Assembly (NCBI GenBank): GCA_036397975.1
Contig: DASWHW010000040.1
Span: forward strand, 1 to 23,989
Source of the DNA: SZUA-287 sp036397975
GTDB lineage: Bacteria > Bacteroidota > Ignavibacteria > UBA10030 > UBA6906
Length of the DNA: 23,989 bases
Direction: 5' to 3'
Shown here: piece by piece, positions 15,298 to 23,439 of the stretch
Layout: each line of letters opens with the position of its first letter
Numbering within the stretch: position 1 is the first letter of the stretch
Notes under the pieces: model-generated
The model's database searches: none
What the model saw: only the letters and a program-made list of their open reading frames with translations
What the model was told of the DNA's origin: nothing
Translations under genes and position numbers: made by a program

Positions 15298-16728
15298 ATG
15301 GACCAGGTATCGGAGTCGTCGAATGCATCGCCGCAGCTCGCACGCCGTCTCGGACTCACATCAGCCGTCATGGTGGTTGTTGGTTCCGTTATCGGTTCAG
15401 GAATCTTTCTGACCCCTCAAAGTATCGCCGCCACGGTGCAAGTCCCCGGTGTTATGTTGTTCGTCTGGATCTTCAGTGGGTTGCTCACGCTAGCCGGCGC
15501 GCTCACCAATGCGGAGATTGCCAGCGAAATTCCCGAGGCCGGCGGCCAGTATGTTTTCTTCAGAGTGCTGTACGGTGATTTCACGGCGTTCCTGTACGGG
15601 TGGACCACCTTCATTGTCTATCAGACAGGATCGATCGCAGCCATCGCCGTTGCCTTTGCCCGCTACTTCGGCCGCATTTTCGACGTGCACTTCATGGATA
15701 TGCCACCCGAGCTGGCAAGATGGACATTGCCGCTCTTTGACAACATCGCGCCTCTCAACAATTTTGGGACAACGCTCATCGCGATCGCTGCCATCGTACT
15801 TGTTACGACCGTGAATTACTTTGGGGTGCAATTTGGCGGACGATTAATGAATCTATTCACCTCCCTGAAGGTCATAGCGATCGGTGCGATTGTCCTTCTC
15901 GGTTTTACCATCGGGGCTGGGAGCGTGGAGAATTTCTTTCCCTTATGGGGATCTCCATCGTCCGGGAATCTGATCGCAGCGATCGGAGTCGCAATGGTTG
16001 CGGCGCTTTGGTCGTATGACGGATGGAACAGCCTTACCTATCTTGCTGGTGAAGTAAAGGATCCGCAGAAAAATATCCCGCGGGCGCTCGTGGGAGGTAC
16101 CATCATCATCATCGTGATCTATGTGCTAACGAATCTTGCTTACCTGTATATCCTTCCCATTAACGTGATTGCCGGGTCTGATCTTGTTGCCGCCGATATG
16201 ATGGAAAATGTTTTTCCGGGATACGGAGGTGTATTGATCGCTCTTGCCGTCATGATTTCGACATTTGGGACCGTCAACGGCACCACCATGACGACAGCGA
16301 GGGTTTTTTATGCGATGGCGAAAGACAAGCTCTTCTTCCAGTCAATGAAGTCTGTGCATCCGCGATTCCACACCCCGGCAAAATCCCTTATTATTCAGTG
16401 TACATGGGCCTGTCTTCTCACACTGACCGGGACCTATGATCAGCTATTCACTTATGTGATTTTTGCCGGCTGGATTTTCTACGCGCTCGGTGCTGCAGGA
16501 ATTTTCATCATGCGAAAGAAAATGCCCGACGCAAAGCCCGCCTACCGCGTTCCGGGGTACCCGTACGTTCCGGTTTTGTTTATCGTTGTAGCAACGTGGT
16601 TTGTCTTCAACACGCTGGTTGAACAGACTGCGGACTCTGTGGTAGGTCTGTTGCTGCTTGTTGCCGGCATTCCATTCTATATCTATTGGGAACGGCAGAT
16701 GAAGAAGGCAGTTGCAAAACAATCGTAG
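15298..16728 (+). CDS. APC-family amino-acid permease (LAT-like)
   Basis: A 476-residue polytopic membrane protein of the amino acid-polyamine-organocation family. The N-terminal polar segment is followed by GLTSAVMVVVGSVIGSGIFLTP; the GSGIF motif (residues 33-37) is the unwound substrate-binding part of helix 1. EIPEAGGQYVFFR is the conserved segment after helix 2, and WSYDGWNSLTYLAGEVKDP is the helix 6 signature. About 12 hydrophobic segments are present, and length is typical. The pattern is nearest to the LAT/SteT type of amino-acid exchangers. The substrate is not determined. Ribosome site AGAGGA lies about 5 bases before the ATG. A hairpin after the stop separates it from recG. Together with the divergent NSS transporter it makes a two-gene amino-acid transport locus. 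Confidence 0.93.
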   Translation: MDQVSESSNASPQLARRLGLTSAVMVVVGSVIGSGIFLTPQSIAATVQVPGVMLFVWIFSGLLTLAGALTNAEIASEIPEAGGQYVFFRVLYGDFTAFLYGWTTFIVYQTGSIAAIAVAFARYFGRIFDVHFMDMPPELARWTLPLFDNIAPLNNFGTTLIAIAAIVLVTTVNYFGVQFGGRLMNLFTSLKVIAIGAIVLLGFTIGAGSVENFFPLWGSPSSGNLIAAIGVAMVAALWSYDGWNSLTYLAGEVKDPQKNIPRALVGGTIIIIVIYVLTNLAYLYILPINVIAGSDLVAADMMENVFPGYGGVLIALAVMISTFGTVNGTTMTTARVFYAMAKDKLFFQSMKSVHPRFHTPAKSLIIQCTWACLLTLTGTYDQLFTYVIFAGWIFYALGAAGIFIMRKKMPDAKPAYRVPGYPYVPVLFIVVATWFVFNTLVEQTADSVVGLLLLVAGIPFYIYWERQMKKAVAKQS

Positions 16729-16750
16729 TAACAACCGTAGTCTCATATTG

Positions 16751-16800
16751 ATGCGGTGCGGCGCCGGTGGTTGCATATGGCGATGCGCCGCATTACCTTT
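16751..16800 (+). terminator. Hairpin after the permease gene, just before recG
   Basis: ATGCGGTGC (16751-16759) can pair with GCGCCGCAT (16785-16793), with one G-T wobble. The 25-base loop is itself GC-rich and contains GGCGCC. TACCTTTT follows. The location is 22 bases after the permease stop. The long loop makes this less certain than the other hairpins. If it is real, it places the recG start downstream at 16807. Confidence 0.4.
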
Positions 16801-16806
16801 TCAAGC

Positions 16807-19053
16807 ATGAATACTCGTACTGTCACGAACGAGTCGAAGCCCCAGCCTTCGCCAGGCCCGGTTCCATCCGTACAGTTTATTAAGGGAATCGGGCCAAAGA
16901 AGGCCACTGCGCTCGAGAAGATCGGCATAACCACTGTCTATGACCTCTTCCTCTACGTTCCGCGACGATATCTCGACCGGAGCAAAGTTGCGACTATCCA
17001 GCAAATTCGGGAGATGAGAACCCCAATAACGTCCGTTACGATTGATGTCAAGCAATTTGTAACGGTCGTCGGTGAAGTTCGATCCTTTCGAGTCGTTGGG
17101 GGAGGACGGAAGGGACGCTTTGTTCTTGTCCTCGCCGATGAGACCGGCTCGATGCAGTGCATCTGGTTTGGCGGAGTGCAATACTGGAAAAGTTTCTTTC
17201 AAATCGGTGAGACAATTGCAGTCTCGGGAGAGCCAACGTATTTCAACAACGTGCTGCAGATTGTCCATCCGTCTCTTGATCGGATCAAAAGGCTCAATGA
17301 TGATGAAGAGGTTGATTGGAGCAAAACACTCCACACCGGTGGACTTGTCCCTCTCTATCCTTCCGGAAAGGACCTTGAGAGGTTGGGGTTGGATAGTGCC
17401 GGTTTTCGCCGAATCATTGCGGCGGCTCTCCGAACACATGGAAAACAAATCGACGAATCCCTTCCGGAACATCTTCTCCGCGTACACGAGTTCCGGTCGC
17501 TGGGAGCGGCGATTCATGACGTTCACTTTCCGACAACACAAAATGCGCTCGCTGAAAGCATTCGCCGTCTGAAATATGAAGAGTTGTTCTTCTTTCAATT
17601 GAAGCTGGCTTTACGACGACGGTGGACGAAGGAGTCTTCTCAGGGAATTTCCTTTAACATTAAGAGCGGCCTTGCGCGCCTACTGGTCGACTCCCTTCCA
17701 TTTCAACTTACGAAGGCACAGATCCGCGTCATCAACGAAATCACCGCCGACATGAGCAGCCCTAAATCTATGAACAGATTGTTGCAGGGAGACGTCGGCA
17801 GCGGAAAGACGATCGTTGCGTTGCTTTCCATGTTGATCGCCGTGGAAAACGGATTTCAGGCGGTACTGATGGCTCCGACGGAAATTCTTGCGGAACAGCA
17901 CTACCGGACGCTGGTATCGCTCCTCTCATCAGTGGATGTAAATACCCGATTGCTTGTTGGTGGACAGCGGTCCCGTTTACGCCGCGATGTTCTTGATGAT
18001 GTGCAGCGAGGCAGTGCACAGATTCTTGTTGGGACGCATGCCCTGTTCGAAAAACAGGTGGAGTTTGCGCGCCTCGGGCTGATCGTTATCGATGAACAGC
18101 ATCGGTTCGGTGTGATGCAGAGATTCTCCCTTCGCAAGAAGGGGCTGAATCCCGACGTGCTCGTGATGACTGCGACCCCGATTCCACGAACACTCTCTCT
18201 TACGTTATACGGAGATCTTGACGTCTCGGTGATTGATGAGTTACCACAACATCGAAAGCCAATCAAGACCTTGCTGAAGTACGACACGGAAAAGGAATCC
18301 GTTTTTCAATTCGTAAGGGAACAAGTCAAGCAAGGGCGACAGGCCTATTTCGTCTATCCCCTCATTGAAGAATCCGAAAAGCTTGATCTGCAAGCCGCAA
18401 CAACGCACTTTGAGGAATTGAAGCGAGATGTATTTCCTGAACTTTCGCTGGGGCTGATTCACGGACGACTTCCTTCGGAAGAGAAAGAAGAGATCATGAA
18501 GGGCTTTCAGCAAGGTGCGATCAAAATACTTGTTGCGACAACCGTGATCGAGGTGGGCATCGACATTCCGAACGCGTCGATTATGGTTATAGAGAATGCG
18601 GAACGGTTCGGCTTGTCGCAACTGCACCAGCTTCGCGGACGGGTCGGCAGAGGAGGCGACCAGTCATACTGCGTGTTGCTTGCGAACAGATGGATTGCAG
18701 GAAAGGCTCAGCGGATCGCAAGGGGGGCAGTATCACCGGATGCGATGGAAGAACAGCGGGCCGCAGAACAACGGTTGGCGACGATGGTCAGCACAACGGA
18801 TGGTTTCAAAATTGCAGAAGTCGATTTACAACTGCGCGGTCCGGGAGATTTCTTCGGTACGCGTCAAAGTGGAGTGCCGGAGTTCCGAGTTGCAGACATC
18901 ATCAACGATACTGATGTGCTTCACACTGCTCGAGCCGATGCGTTCGCGATCATTGAACGCGATCCGGAGTTGCGAGCGCCGGAACATCACTCGCTTGCGC
19001 GTCACCTTCGCACCCACGATCGAGAATCACTTGCGCTTCTTCACATCGGTTGA
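16807..19053 (+). CDS. recG: ATP-dependent DNA helicase RecG
   Basis: RecG remodels stalled replication forks and branch-migrates Holliday junctions. The N-terminal part holds the wedge/OB-fold domain, starting at FIKGIGPKKATALEKIGI. The helicase motifs are complete: GDVGSGKT (Lys334), the RecG-type DEQH box VIDEQHRFGVMQR (Asp429-His432), MTATPIPRTLSLTLYGD, TTVIEVGIDIPNASIM, and the QLHQLRGRVGRG arginine-finger motif. The C-terminal LARHLRTHDRESL is also typical. From the ATG at 16807 the product is 748 residues, somewhat longer than the roughly 690 of E. coli. The frame is open further up (ATG 16783, ATG 16777, GTG 16756), but those starts fall inside the hairpin region and code for an unconserved Arg-rich stretch. 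None of the candidates has a strong ribosome site, so the start is tentative. Confidence 0.97.
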   Translation: MNTRTVTNESKPQPSPGPVPSVQFIKGIGPKKATALEKIGITTVYDLFLYVPRRYLDRSKVATIQQIREMRTPITSVTIDVKQFVTVVGEVRSFRVVGGGRKGRFVLVLADETGSMQCIWFGGVQYWKSFFQIGETIAVSGEPTYFNNVLQIVHPSLDRIKRLNDDEEVDWSKTLHTGGLVPLYPSGKDLERLGLDSAGFRRIIAAALRTHGKQIDESLPEHLLRVHEFRSLGAAIHDVHFPTTQNALAESIRRLKYEELFFFQLKLALRRRWTKESSQGISFNIKSGLARLLVDSLPFQLTKAQIRVINEITADMSSPKSMNRLLQGDVGSGKTIVALLSMLIAVENGFQAVLMAPTEILAEQHYRTLVSLLSSVDVNTRLLVGGQRSRLRRDVLDDVQRGSAQILVGTHALFEKQVEFARLGLIVIDEQHRFGVMQRFSLRKKGLNPDVLVMTATPIPRTLSLTLYGDLDVSVIDELPQHRKPIKTLLKYDTEKESVFQFVREQVKQGRQAYFVYPLIEESEKLDLQAATTHFEELKRDVFPELSLGLIHGRLPSEEKEEIMKGFQQGAIKILVATTVIEVGIDIPNASIMVIENAERFGLSQLHQLRGRVGRGGDQSYCVLLANRWIAGKAQRIARGAVSPDAMEEQRAAEQRLATMVSTTDGFKIAEVDLQLRGPGDFFGTRQSGVPEFRVADIINDTDVLHTARADAFAIIERDPELRAPEHHSLARHLRTHDRESLALLHIG

Positions 19054-19120
19054 TCACTCACACTCATCTCCTTCTCCAACTTCTCTTCACTCTCGTCTTC
19101 CGTTCGTCCGACCGTCTCAC

Positions 19121-19167
19121 GGACCGGCGATGTCAAACTCTTGGATCGGTCCACTCTTCACTTTTTT
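19121..19167 (+). terminator. Weak possible terminator after recG
   Basis: GGACCG (19121-19126) and CGGTCC (19147-19152) can form a 6-bp stem with a 20-base loop, followed nine bases later by a run of six T residues (19162-19167). The short stem and long loop make this weak. It directly abuts the strong promoter. Confidence 0.25.
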
Positions 19168-19168
19168 C

Positions 19169-19196
19169 TTGACATAGTTGATAAAAAGTATATATT
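19169..19196 (+). promoter_or_regulatory. Strong sigma-70-like promoter for the ATP-grasp/aminomutase unit
   Basis: TTGACA (19169-19174, perfect) and TATATT (19191-19196, 5 of 6) are separated by 16 bases in an AT-rich pocket after recG. Transcription would begin near 19203. This is the best consensus promoter in the window, and it stands directly before the four-gene unit at 19236-23210. Confidence 0.75.
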
Positions 19197-19235
19197 ACCA
19201 CCAGTTCATCGGATGTCGAACAAGTTGGAGAGTAC

Positions 19236-20426
19236 CTGGAACAGACACCATCACAGCTTCCGCGATCATCGAAAGTAGTTGCACTCATTTACAACGTTAA
19301 GGCGGAAGAAACTCCGGGCACCACTCTCCCTCTCAGACATCAGCAGTCTCCTTCCAATGAAAATCTCCTCACCTCAGTTTTGGACTCCACGAATGCTCCC
19401 GCCGTCCCGGGATCGGAACACGTTAATGACGTTTACGCCGAATGGGATACCATGGAGACCGTGAATGCCATACGAGAAGCAATCGAGGAAGTGTATCCCG
19501 TTCTTATGATAGAGGCAAACGAGTTGGCATATGGAAAACTGCAGGAAACCAGGCCGGACTTCGCTTTTAACATGTCTGAAGGCCTCTATGGCGTCTCCCG
19601 GGAGGCCCAAATACCGGCGATGCTCGAGTTGTTGCGCATCCCGTACCTCGGTTCCGATCCGTTGACCCTTGCCGTATGCCTTGACAAGTCCCGCGCGAAG
19701 GAAATTCTTTCCTATCATGGCATCCGGACAGCAGCATTCACGGTGATCGGAAGGATAGAGGAGTTTGAGGACGCGAAGGTGAAATTCCCAGCAATGGTAA
19801 AGCCCCTTCATGAAGGGTCAAGCAAGGGAATCTATAACTCTTGCGTTGTTCACAATACCGAAGAACTTGAGAAAGAAGTTCGCACCGTCCTGACAACCTA
19901 TGGAGAACCGGCGTTGGTCGAGGATTTCCTTCCCGGTCGGGAATTCACTGTCGCCATGCTGGGCAATGATGATGAGGTGCAGGTGTTGCCTGTTGTTGAG
20001 ATCAAGTTCGATGCATTGCCTCCCGGTGTAAACCACATCTACTCCTTCGAAGCAAAGTGGATCTGGGATACCACCGACAACCCCTTGGATATTTTTGAAT
20101 GTCCGGCGTCGTTATCTCCGGACCTCCAACAAAAAATTGAGTCGATTTGCAGAAAGACGTACCGCATTCTTCGCTGCCGGGATTGGGCGCGCATAGACGT
20201 CCGACTTGACGCGAAGGATGAGCCATGTATCATTGAGATTAACCCATTACCGGGTATTCTTCCTCGTCCGGAAGACAATTCGTGTTTTCCCAAGGCCGCT
20301 CGCGCTGCAGGAATTCAATACAATCTGCTTGTCCAGCGTGTATTGAATATTGCGATGGACCGGTGCGGTTTAGGAAAGGCCCCTGTTTCAACGGCCAGGG
20401 CACCACAACTGGTTGAAACGGTGTAA
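19236..20426 (+). CDS. ATP-grasp ligase related to D-alanine-D-alanine ligase, unusual start
   Basis: The protein has a D-Ala-D-Ala-ligase-like layout: an N-terminal strand (KVVALIYN), an FNMSEGLYGVSREAQIPAML segment, the ATP-binding Lys in MVKPLHEGSSKGI (Lys189) and the magnesium-binding EINPLPGI (Glu334, Asn336). The family joins an amino or carboxyl acid to an amine using ATP. Substrates are unknown here, and canonical Ddl residues such as HGxxGE are not kept, so cell-wall D-Ala-D-Ala synthesis is unlikely. The first standard start in frame, TTG at 19380, would remove the first strand. The frame is open to 19185 without ATG, GTG or TTG. I place the start at CTG 19236 because GGAGAG lies 3 bases before it, giving 396 residues. 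A frameshift from ATG 19213 is the main alternative. A Ser/Thr/Pro-rich linker follows the first strand. First gene after the strong promoter. Confidence 0.85.
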   Translation: MEQTPSQLPRSSKVVALIYNVKAEETPGTTLPLRHQQSPSNENLLTSVLDSTNAPAVPGSEHVNDVYAEWDTMETVNAIREAIEEVYPVLMIEANELAYGKLQETRPDFAFNMSEGLYGVSREAQIPAMLELLRIPYLGSDPLTLAVCLDKSRAKEILSYHGIRTAAFTVIGRIEEFEDAKVKFPAMVKPLHEGSSKGIYNSCVVHNTEELEKEVRTVLTTYGEPALVEDFLPGREFTVAMLGNDDEVQVLPVVEIKFDALPPGVNHIYSFEAKWIWDTTDNPLDIFECPASLSPDLQQKIESICRKTYRILRCRDWARIDVRLDAKDEPCIIEINPLPGILPRPEDNSCFPKAARAAGIQYNLLVQRVLNIAMDRCGLGKAPVSTARAPQLVETV

Positions 20427-20456
20427 TTTACGAGGATTCCGAACAAGGAGAAGCCA

Positions 20457-21572
20457 ATGGCAAAACGGATACGAGTCGCTGTACTCTATAATGAGCCTAT
20501 TACGTCAACGACCAGTACAACGGTTGTGTCAGCGAATGGCAAGATTGCAACAGTTGCACCGAACGAACTCAACGGTCAAACAAAATCTCCATCAAAATCC
20601 AGGAAATTGGAAGTCCCGAGTCAGGTTGACCTGTCTGAACTCGGAGTGATCGAGGAGATGGAAGATATTAAGTCTGCTCTGAATTCTCTTGGCTATAAGG
20701 CTTCAATCCTGAATGTCGACCGCGATGTGTTCCGCCTGATCGATTTCCTCCGTGAGGAAAAGCCTGATCTCATCTTCAACCTGGTGGAATGTATAGACAA
20801 CGAGGCTATCCAGGAGATGAACGTTGCCGGAATCTATGAGCTTCTCGAGATTCCATACACTGGCGCAAACCCGCTCACCCTGGGTATTGCGCTCAATAAG
20901 CCTCTGGTAAAGGAAATCCTGACGTACCACAATATTCTCACGCCGAAGTTCCAAGTCTTTCGTCCATCGGAACGGATTGTCTTGCGCGAAGGAATCGCGT
21001 TCCCGTTGATTGTGAAGCCCTCTCAGGAAGATGCAAGCGTTGGCATCGACGACGATTCGGTGGTATACAACATGACCGACCTTAAGAAAAAGATTCGCCA
21101 TATTTTTCATGACTTTGAACAGCCTGCCCTCGTGGAAGAATACATCGAAGGACGGGAGATTAACATAGCCATTCTTGGATACAAGAAACCGGTTACGCTT
21201 CCTATATCGGAGATCGACTTCTCCGGACTTGACAAGAACATGCATAAGATAGTCAGCTATGCCGCGAAGTGGGTTGAAGGAACTGTGGAGTTCAATGGAA
21301 CCCAGGGCGTTTGTCCGGCTGAACTTCCTGCACGGCTGGAAGCACGCGTGAAGGAAATTGCACTCCAGTGTTACAATCTCATCGGTTGCAGGGACTACGG
21401 TCGGGTTGATATGCGAATCACGAGACAGGGCGTTCCCTACGTTCTTGAGGTGAACCCGAATCCGGACATTTCCGACGATGCGGGCTTTGCCCGTTCAGCA
21501 AGAGTTCACGGCCTTTCGTTTAAGGATGCGATCGGAAAGATCGTCGAATCGGCACTTGAGCGAGCGCAGTGA
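20457..21572 (+). CDS. Second ATP-grasp ligase related to D-alanine-D-alanine ligase
   Basis: This 371-residue paralogue of the preceding gene product starts MAKRIRVAVLYNEP. A low-complexity Ser/Thr/Lys-rich linker (about residues 15-60) follows, then the helix VIEEMEDIKSALNSLGY, LIFNLVECIDNEAIQEMN, and PYTGANPLTLGIALNK. The ATP-binding Lys187 lies in LIVKPSQEDASVGI, and the metal-binding pair is in EVNPNPDIS (Glu331, Asn333). It is clearly diverged from true Ddl, whose last motif is usually EVNTxPG. The two ligases probably act in sequence or on different substrates in one pathway. An AAGGAG ribosome site lies about 7 bases before the ATG. The gap to the upstream gene is 30 bp, and the stop overlaps the next start as GTGA. 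Function beyond ATP-dependent amide-type ligation is unknown. Confidence 0.9.
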   Translation: MAKRIRVAVLYNEPITSTTSTTVVSANGKIATVAPNELNGQTKSPSKSRKLEVPSQVDLSELGVIEEMEDIKSALNSLGYKASILNVDRDVFRLIDFLREEKPDLIFNLVECIDNEAIQEMNVAGIYELLEIPYTGANPLTLGIALNKPLVKEILTYHNILTPKFQVFRPSERIVLREGIAFPLIVKPSQEDASVGIDDDSVVYNMTDLKKKIRHIFHDFEQPALVEEYIEGREINIAILGYKKPVTLPISEIDFSGLDKNMHKIVSYAAKWVEGTVEFNGTQGVCPAELPARLEARVKEIALQCYNLIGCRDYGRVDMRITRQGVPYVLEVNPNPDISDDAGFARSARVHGLSFKDAIGKIVESALERAQ

Positions 21573-22051
21573 GTGGAACCATTCGTCCGTTGCGGCACGA
21601 GGACCGGGCGCCGCTTGAAGAGATTCTCAGAGCGACAGGAGTCTTTTCGGATGAGGAAGTTGGCATTGCCCTGGAGCTTATTGACATCGTGTTGAACCGG
21701 CCGGCGCAGAAGGATTACATCATTAACGTTTGTGATGACGGAGAGGTTCTCGGCTACTACTGTGTAGGCCCAACCCCTGCGACAGAGGGGACGTTCGACA
21801 TGTACTGGATCGCGGTGAAGCCGTCGGTGCACGGAAAAGGAGTAGGAGGAAAATTGAACGAACATGCAGAGCAATTGATTCGTTCGCACAGGGGACGGCT
21901 GATCGTCGTGGAAACCTCCTCGCAACCGAAGTATGAAAAAACAAGAAAGTTTTACTCAACACACGGATACATCCAGCTCTCCCGGATACGTGACTATTAC
22001 CGTGTCGGCGATGACCTTGTGGTATTCGGCAAATACATTTCTAAGAACTAA
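21569..22051 (+). CDS. GNAT-family N-acetyltransferase
   Basis: A 160-residue protein with the GNAT fold: MSGTIRPLRHEDRAPLEEIL is the usual first strand and helix, and EVLGYYCVGP and FDMYWIAVKPSVHGKGVG lead into the acetyl-CoA pyrophosphate loop (HGKGVGGKL). KFYSTHGYIQLSRIRDYY is the C-terminal half. GNAT enzymes transfer an acetyl or other acyl group from CoA to an amine. The acceptor is not known. It starts at a GTG that overlaps the stop of the second ATP-grasp gene, so translation is coupled, and it is followed by a lysine 2,3-aminomutase gene. Known N-acetyl-beta-lysine synthesis uses an aminomutase (AblA) plus an acetyltransferase (AblB), but AblB is longer (about 270 residues), so orthology is doubtful. 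Confidence 0.92.
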   Translation: MSGTIRPLRHEDRAPLEEILRATGVFSDEEVGIALELIDIVLNRPAQKDYIINVCDDGEVLGYYCVGPTPATEGTFDMYWIAVKPSVHGKGVGGKLNEHAEQLIRSHRGRLIVVETSSQPKYEKTRKFYSTHGYIQLSRIRDYYRVGDDLVVFGKYISKN

Positions 22052-22070
22052 CGGAGGAAAATAGGCGCCC

Positions 22071-23210
22071 ATGGAACTCTGGCAGGAGATGTTGCGACAG
22101 AGTATAGACAGCGGAAAGGACCTGGTGGAGAAGTTTGGATTCGACGGGGAACTGGCCGATCGGTTAAACAAGCTGTTTCATATCAGAATTAACCCGTACT
22201 ACTTAAGTCTCATACGATATCAGGGTGATCCTATCTGGCTCCAGTGCATTCCCGATGCGCAGGAGTTGAAAGAGGATGGTTTCCCGGAGGATCCCTTAGC
22301 GGAAGATGCCCACAGTCCTGTGCCGAGCATTGTGCATCGGTACCCCGATCGTGTGTTGTTCCTGACGACCAGCCAGTGCTCCATGTACTGCCGGTTCTGC
22401 ACGCGCAAGCGGAAGGTGGGAGACTCCACAAAAATCAACATGAAGTACATTCAGGATGGCATCGACTACATTACGACACACCCGGAGATCCGCGACGTCA
22501 TTCTTTCCGGCGGCGATCCGCTCATGCTCACCGACTTTATGCTGGAAAAGGTGGTGGCGGGACTTCGCGCTATTCCGCACGTTGAGATCATTCGTCTCGG
22601 GACGAAGATGCCATGCGTGTTGCCGCAACGCGTTACGCCAAAGCTGTGCAATATGCTGAAGAAATATCACCCCATCTACGTAAACACCCACTTCAATCAT
22701 CCGTGGGAGTGCACCACGGAAGCAAAGAAAGCAACCGACATGCTCGCCGATGCGGGAATCCCCGTGGGAAACCAGGCAGTGCTCATGAAAGGGGTGAACG
22801 ACAACGCAGATGTGATGCTTGAGCTGATGCGCAAGCTGCTCTTCATGCGTGTGCGCCCGTACTACCTCTACCAGGCGGATATTACGAAGGGAGCGAATCA
22901 CTTCCGTACGCCGGTGAGCGTTGGTCTTGACATTATGGACAAGCTTCGCGGACACACGTCCGGGTTGGCTATTCCGTACTTCGTCATCGATGCGCCGGGT
23001 GGAGGTGGCAAGATTCCTCTCCTGCCGCAGTATGTTCTTGGCCGTAACGGGAATCAGATCATACTTCGTAACTATAAGTATGATATTCACACATACCCCG
23101 ATGTTGAGGAAGATCCGAAACCGGCCAACACTCAAACAGTAGAGAAGAAGTACACACGCAAAAAAGCCCGGCCTAAGAAGAAATACGTGCCGGACAAGGA
23201 ACAGGTGTAA
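22071..23210 (+). CDS. kamA: Radical SAM lysine 2,3-aminomutase
   Basis: The enzyme uses a [4Fe-4S] cluster, S-adenosylmethionine and PLP to turn L-alpha-lysine into L-beta-lysine. The cluster ligands are Cys103, Cys107 and Cys110 in CSMYCRFC. Lys314 in DAPGGGGK is the PLP Schiff-base lysine. Asp270 (YQAD) and Asp307 (VIDAPGGGGK) match, with the same 37-residue spacing, the two Asp residues that hold the lysine side chain in the clostridial enzyme. Glutamate aminomutases replace them, so lysine is the likely substrate. At 379 residues it is shorter than clostridial KamA (416) and longer than E. coli EpmB (about 340). The C-terminal 35 residues are Lys/Arg-rich and look unstructured. GGAGG lies 13 bases before the ATG. 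It is the last gene of the unit, followed by a terminator. An EpmB-like role in EF-P modification is an alternative, but no epmA is in the window. Confidence 0.95.
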   Translation: MELWQEMLRQSIDSGKDLVEKFGFDGELADRLNKLFHIRINPYYLSLIRYQGDPIWLQCIPDAQELKEDGFPEDPLAEDAHSPVPSIVHRYPDRVLFLTTSQCSMYCRFCTRKRKVGDSTKINMKYIQDGIDYITTHPEIRDVILSGGDPLMLTDFMLEKVVAGLRAIPHVEIIRLGTKMPCVLPQRVTPKLCNMLKKYHPIYVNTHFNHPWECTTEAKKATDMLADAGIPVGNQAVLMKGVNDNADVMLELMRKLLFMRVRPYYLYQADITKGANHFRTPVSVGLDIMDKLRGHTSGLAIPYFVIDAPGGGGKIPLLPQYVLGRNGNQIILRNYKYDIHTYPDVEEDPKPANTQTVEKKYTRKKARPKKKYVPDKEQV

Positions 23211-23234
23211 TTCCAGTTCGTACTGTTGAACCTC

Positions 23235-23267
23235 AGATGCCCGCTCGCAAAGCGGGCATCTCTGTTT
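23235..23267 (+). terminator. Intrinsic terminator after the aminomutase gene
   Basis: A perfect 11-bp stem, AGATGCCCGCT (23235-23245) with AGCGGGCATCT (23251-23261), closes a CGCAA loop. CTGTTT follows, 24 bp after the stop. It ends the four-gene unit. Confidence 0.78.
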
Positions 23268-23439
23268 GAGGCTGCAGATCGACTCCCGGAAATTGTTACT
23301 GCTACACACTATTCTGATGATGGATCGATCTACTAGAGGGACATCATATGATGGCATGGGAACTGTGAGTAGAATAAGATCAGACATGTGAAGAGCGGTT
23401 CTGTCAACAGGTCCAGGTAACTTGCGAAGTGGTTTGTCC

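Noticed and set aside
19380..19382. TTG as the start codon of the first ATP-grasp gene
   Set aside because: It would delete the first beta-strand that is conserved with the adjacent paralogue and visible in the same open frame upstream.
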